Shown: piece by piece, positions 61,065 to 64,000 of the stretch | How the letters are laid out: each line of letters starts with the position of its first letter | Numbering within the stretch: the stretch's first letter is position 1 | Source: Hymenobacter persicinus | Lineage (GTDB): Bacteria > Bacteroidota > Bacteroidia > Cytophagales > Hymenobacteraceae | Direction of reading: 5' to 3' | Assembly: GCF_004167665.1 (NCBI RefSeq) | Contig: NZ_SEWE01000014.1 | Location: forward strand, 1 to 64,000 | Length of the DNA: 64,000 nucleotides | Program-made: the position numbers and the translations under genes | Notes under the pieces: model-generated | Told to the model about the DNA's origin: nothing | Seen by the model: only the letters and a program-made list of their open reading frames with translations | Database searches by the model: none

Positions 61065-63446
61065 TTAGTTTCTTAGCCTAGTTGGAAGTTCTATATGATC
61101 TTTATAAGACTTTATTTTTTCATGATCTTCAGTGTCACAATATCTGTTATATAAAATCACAATGTAGCCAGCTGCAATTGACCATATAATTGCGGAGAAT
61201 ATTGCAACTAATAGCCATGTTAATGAATCCTTGTTTGATGTATACCACAAAGATATTAAATTAAATGACCAATTGAATTTCCAGAATATTGTTATTGTGG
61301 CTAGTGTTGTCGTAAAGGCGAATGCTAAAAGGACTAGATAATACTTTTGTTTTGCATTCTTTTGCCATTCATGAATTTTGTTGTTTTTGTAAACATTTGC
61401 TTCTATTTTCTTGTCTTCTATGTTTTTTTGTTCTAATTCTAGAATTTTTTGCTTTAAAATTTCCTTTTCTATGATATCCTCTGGTTTGCTGAATGCAATT
61501 GGTATTTGTTGATCTACTTCATTTTTATGGCTTTCCTTTATTTCTTGTATCTCTTTGATTTTCTTTTGAAATACTGTGTTCCCATGTTTTAGGTCTTTTA
61601 TGTGTGTTGTTAGATTTTCATATTTCTCAACAAGCTTGTCATTTTCTTGTTTAGTGATAGATAAGTCCCCTTCTTTCTCTTCAAGATTTTGAACGACTAT
61701 TTTGAGTTCTTTTGTTTTCTGATTGATTAATTTATCCCTAGCGCTGAGGTGCCTGCTTGCCTCGCTCTCGATGAATGTCGTTAGCTTTTCATCATCATCT
61801 CCTAGTTTTCTAATATTTGATAGAAAAATGTCGCTAGTTAAACACTTTGCCATGAACTTAAGATCGTTAATGCCTAGTGCAATGAATTTAGATATTACAG
61901 ACTGTGTTAACAGGCTTTTTTCTGTATTGTCAGTGCTAATGCTTGGGGTAGTAACAGCTGAGAGAAATGATTTCTTATAATCATCACTCTGTACTGGCAA
62001 AAGTTTGATTAATTTATTTAGAAGGTATGATGGATTGAAAAATGTGGGTATGTATAACTCTTTTGATTTGTTTTTGTAAGCGAGAAAATTGTCAAAGCCT
62101 ATCAATGATTTGTCTAATGTTAAGCCAAATACATTGCATTCCTGTAAATGTGTATAAACCCCATCGTATTCCTTGTATCTAAAGTATAGAATTACTTCAC
62201 GTAAATAAACATCATGTTCAATATTGTCAATAAATTTTTCTTTCGCTTCCTGTCCTTTGTCTCTCTTGGCTTGGTTTCTTATGTTTTGATATGTGTGATA
62301 TGCTGAAATGCTGTCCAAATAATCACTTGCATTTCTATCAATTTGCTGAATTTTTGAATTGTATAATTCTATGTTTTTGCTTCGTAGTATGTTGATGGAT
62401 TGTTCTATGATATTTGATGGATGTTGAGTGTCATTGCCATATTTGAGCTGGTTCTCGTAATATGCTCTTGTAAAGTCGTCAATTCTGTTACTGTTAAGAG
62501 CTGCACGAATCTGATTGTTCGTCAGTATTTGACTCCTGACGGTTCTTAGTAAGTCGTTTTTTACTTTTCTAAATTCTTTATGGGTGTCTGGTAGATAGGT
62601 AAGGGTTATATCGAATAAATCCTTGTTCGTTTCTATTATTTCGAGCAGGCTATCAACGGCTGGGTTCTCTGGATCTGAATGAACTTTAAGTGCTGAGTAT
62701 AAAAAATTTGTATCAACAAATATTTTCCATTTGATAGGTTGTATGCTGTGAAGTTCTTCGGCAAGTTCCTTGGATAAGCCTAATGCAAAGAATGCCTCAG
62801 CTCTTTCTGCGATTGTTCTATAATAATCAAGTTCACGAGTAGTGCTTATATTGGGAATATTTTGAATATATAATGTAAAAATATCTTTAATTTTATTATT
62901 GCTAGGTAGTTTGGACTTTATATTGTATAAAATTTGAGAAGAATTGACCTTTGTTTTTCTATTTGCGCTTTCTGGATTTTCGTAATTGAATAATCTAATT
63001 GCGTTTTTGCCATAATTGTAGAAGCATTCGAATATATAATTTTTATATGAAGTAAAAAGTATTGCAATTTCTTGTTCGTTAATAATATAGTCTTCAGAAA
63101 ATAAAGATAGGTTCTTGATGAAATTATCTTTTAGAAAATCTTCTTCAGACGAAGATTGCTTTATTCTAGTTTCTACGTCTTCTCTGCTGACGGTGTTGAG
63201 AGAATGTTTGCCTTTGGAGGATTTTATTTTGCCGTCTTGCTTTAGGTTGTTTAATTCAGTAGATAGTTCATCCTCAGTGATAGAAATTCCAAACTGAATT
63301 TCAGTATAATCTATTAGCTCACTTGTGGTGCTACCTTGTTCGTTTATGTATAGCAAATATTCTATGTAGTTCTGTATTGTTGTTGATCTTTGATCGGTGT
63401 TGATAAGATGTAGAATGTGAATTATTCTCTCGGTATTTGTGGTCAT
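61065..63446 (-). CDS. Membrane-anchored PIN-like nuclease, A+T-rich (candidate defence gene)
   Basis: 793 aa, no signal peptide. Residues 1-85 suggest a winged-helix domain (TTSELIDYTEIQFGISITED, LNNLKQDGKIKSSKGKHSL). Residues 240-480 look like a PIN nuclease with a large insertion: KIFVDTNFLYSAL with Asp245, TYLPDTHKEFRKV with Glu291, EHDVYLREVIL with Asp412, and LTLDKSLIGFDNF with Asp445, followed by the strand-helix YIPTFFNPSYLLNKL. A long coiled coil (about 570-690) precedes two membrane helices (about 702-722 and 743-766) and a short charged tail. The gene is far richer in A+T than everything around it and stands alone, ending at the mfd stop region, so recent horizontal gain is likely. 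Sequence family is unknown to me; the PIN reading rests on motif order. Confidence 0.75.
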   Translation of the reverse strand: MTTNTERIIHILHLINTDQRSTTIQNYIEYLLYINEQGSTTSELIDYTEIQFGISITEDELSTELNNLKQDGKIKSSKGKHSLNTVSREDVETRIKQSSSEEDFLKDNFIKNLSLFSEDYIINEQEIAILFTSYKNYIFECFYNYGKNAIRLFNYENPESANRKTKVNSSQILYNIKSKLPSNNKIKDIFTLYIQNIPNISTTRELDYYRTIAERAEAFFALGLSKELAEELHSIQPIKWKIFVDTNFLYSALKVHSDPENPAVDSLLEIIETNKDLFDITLTYLPDTHKEFRKVKNDLLRTVRSQILTNNQIRAALNSNRIDDFTRAYYENQLKYGNDTQHPSNIIEQSINILRSKNIELYNSKIQQIDRNASDYLDSISAYHTYQNIRNQAKRDKGQEAKEKFIDNIEHDVYLREVILYFRYKEYDGVYTHLQECNVFGLTLDKSLIGFDNFLAYKNKSKELYIPTFFNPSYLLNKLIKLLPVQSDDYKKSFLSAVTTPSISTDNTEKSLLTQSVISKFIALGINDLKFMAKCLTSDIFLSNIRKLGDDDEKLTTFIESEASRHLSARDKLINQKTKELKIVVQNLEEKEGDLSITKQENDKLVEKYENLTTHIKDLKHGNTVFQKKIKEIQEIKESHKNEVDQQIPIAFSKPEDIIEKEILKQKILELEQKNIEDKKIEANVYKNNKIHEWQKNAKQKYYLVLLAFAFTTTLATITIFWKFNWSFNLISLWYTSNKDSLTWLLVAIFSAIIWSIAAGYIVILYNRYCDTEDHEKIKSYKDHIELPTRLRN

Positions 63447-63647
63447 GCTCTTGGAAATTTTAGATCTGAAGGCTAGATCTTGCCTCCGTTGGGTTTATAG
63501 CAATGGGCATACAATATAAAGGTTATTTTATAAACTAGTAAAGGCTATATGTGAGATATTAGAAGCCTTAGGGTCTTAAGAGTCCAATAAGTTGTTAAGA
63601 AAATCATGCATTAACCGTGGTGCGATACTGTCTTTCCAATAGAAAAA
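63447..63647. other. A+T-rich gap upstream of PIN-like gene
   Basis: About 200 bp of the same low-GC composition as the PIN-like gene, ending abruptly at the mfd stop codon where GC-rich sequence resumes. It must hold the promoter of the leftward gene; no other coding frame is seen. It marks the right border of the foreign segment. Confidence 0.6.
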
Positions 63648-64000
63648 TTAAGCCCCCACCTTCTCCTCACTCCCCAACTCCGCCAGAATCCGCTTGGCGG
63701 CCTGCACGCTCTTCACCTCGTCGATGCTGACGATGAGCTGTTCCTTGCGCTCCTTCATGGAGGCGGTGCGGGAGTGGGTTTGCACGTAGTTGAGGATGTT
63801 GCCGAACTGCTCGCCCTGGAAGAAGTCGGCATTGTCGAGGGCGGGGATGTAGCCTTTGAGCAGGTTCTTCTTGAGCGTGAGCTTCTCGAAGCCGGCCTGG
63901 CAGGCCTGCCAGCGCAGCTTCACGATGTCGGCGAGCTGCTCGACCTCGGCGGGCAGGGGGCCGAAGCGGTCCACCATGCCGGCAATGAGCTTGCGCAGCT
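63648..64000 (-). CDS. mfd: Transcription-repair coupling factor, C-terminal end (partial)
   Basis: The frame is open to the window edge; the 5' part lies outside (117 codons seen). The sequence LRKLIAGMVDRFGPLPAEVE and KLRWQACQAGFEKLTLKKNL match the TRCF domain at the C-terminus of Mfd, which rescues stalled RNA polymerase and recruits UvrA. The end (ELGSEEKVGA) is complete. The neighbouring A+T-rich gene begins 201 bp after the stop. Confidence 0.9.
   Translation of the reverse strand, partial: LRKLIAGMVDRFGPLPAEVEQLADIVKLRWQACQAGFEKLTLKKNLLKGYIPALDNADFFQGEQFGNILNYVQTHSRTASMKERKEQLIVSIDEVKSVQAAKRILAELGSEEKVGA

Noticed and set aside
1..64000. Prophage, insertion sequence or integron
   Set aside because: No transposase, integrase, structural phage gene or attachment repeat was found; the only foreign-looking DNA is the A+T-rich segment at 61-63.6 kb and the gene at 48.3-49.0 kb.

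Overview
The window is high-GC DNA from a member of the Bacteroidota, most likely a Hymenobacter-like member of the Cytophagales. The reasons are protein family content: secreted proteins with C-terminal sorting domains of the type IX secretion system (T9SS), paired pappalysin-like M43 proteases with a GEVED domain, a Pycsar-effector-like HD protein, DUF2652/DUF6268/DUF6624/DUF2141-type proteins, an MG2 plus TonB-plug protein, and the house-keeping genes ppk1, sixA, hflX, murF, rfbC, msrA and mfd. The genus is inferred from gene content only. Apart from one strongly A+T-rich gene near the right end, composition is uniform and there is no transposase, integrase, phage gene or CRISPR array.

Layout. 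1-4.0 kb: a secreted protein cut by the window edge and a giant collagen-like (Gly-X-Y) secreted protein, one leftward operon. 4.6-13.2 kb: an efflux locus (TolC-type outer-membrane factor; MacB-like ABC ATPase plus two FtsX-type permeases; NtrC-type sigma-54 activator and histidine kinase). The tolC-like gene and the ABC operon have upstream regions that share three sequence blocks at exactly the same spacing, including candidate -24/-12 elements, so the activator in the cluster probably controls both. 13.2-19.3 kb: DUF1345 membrane protein, STAS protein, cyanophycinase-like peptidase, LuxR-type response regulator, tRNA-Arg(CCT), and a convergent pair made of a nucleotide-cyclase-like protein and an HD/Pycsar-effector-like membrane protein. 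19.5-27.6 kb: a phosphoesterase/beta-barrel fusion, an outer-membrane protein, polyphosphate kinase and SixA-like phosphatase. 27.8-33.1 kb: two M43 proteases, HflX, a lipoprotein cytochrome c. 33.3-41 kb: glycosyltransferase, RfbC, MurF, an FG-GAP T9SS protein, and an aminotransferase plus omega-amidase pair. 41-49 kb: a six-PAS histidine kinase, MsrA lipoprotein, aldo/keto reductase, and small secreted proteins, one made of Thr-Ser-Gly-Thr repeats. 49-60.8 kb: a metalloprotease/propeller/barrel protein, DUF1905 protein, DsbA-type oxidoreductase, MG2/plug protein, an orphan ABC ATPase, and an OMP-lipoprotein-OMP group. 61-63.5 kb: a stand-alone A+T-rich gene for a PIN-like nuclease with two C-terminal membrane helices. 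The window ends in the 3' end of mfd.

Two structural themes run through the non-coding DNA. Many intergenic gaps are filled by palindromic elements whose arms are built from 8-bp units (NNNNCACC and its complement), sometimes supplying the stop codon of the neighbouring gene. A separate dense cluster of ACCTTTT/AAAAGGT words forms nested hairpins at 60.08-60.30 kb. Most convergent gene pairs are separated by strong, nearly perfect bidirectional terminator hairpins.
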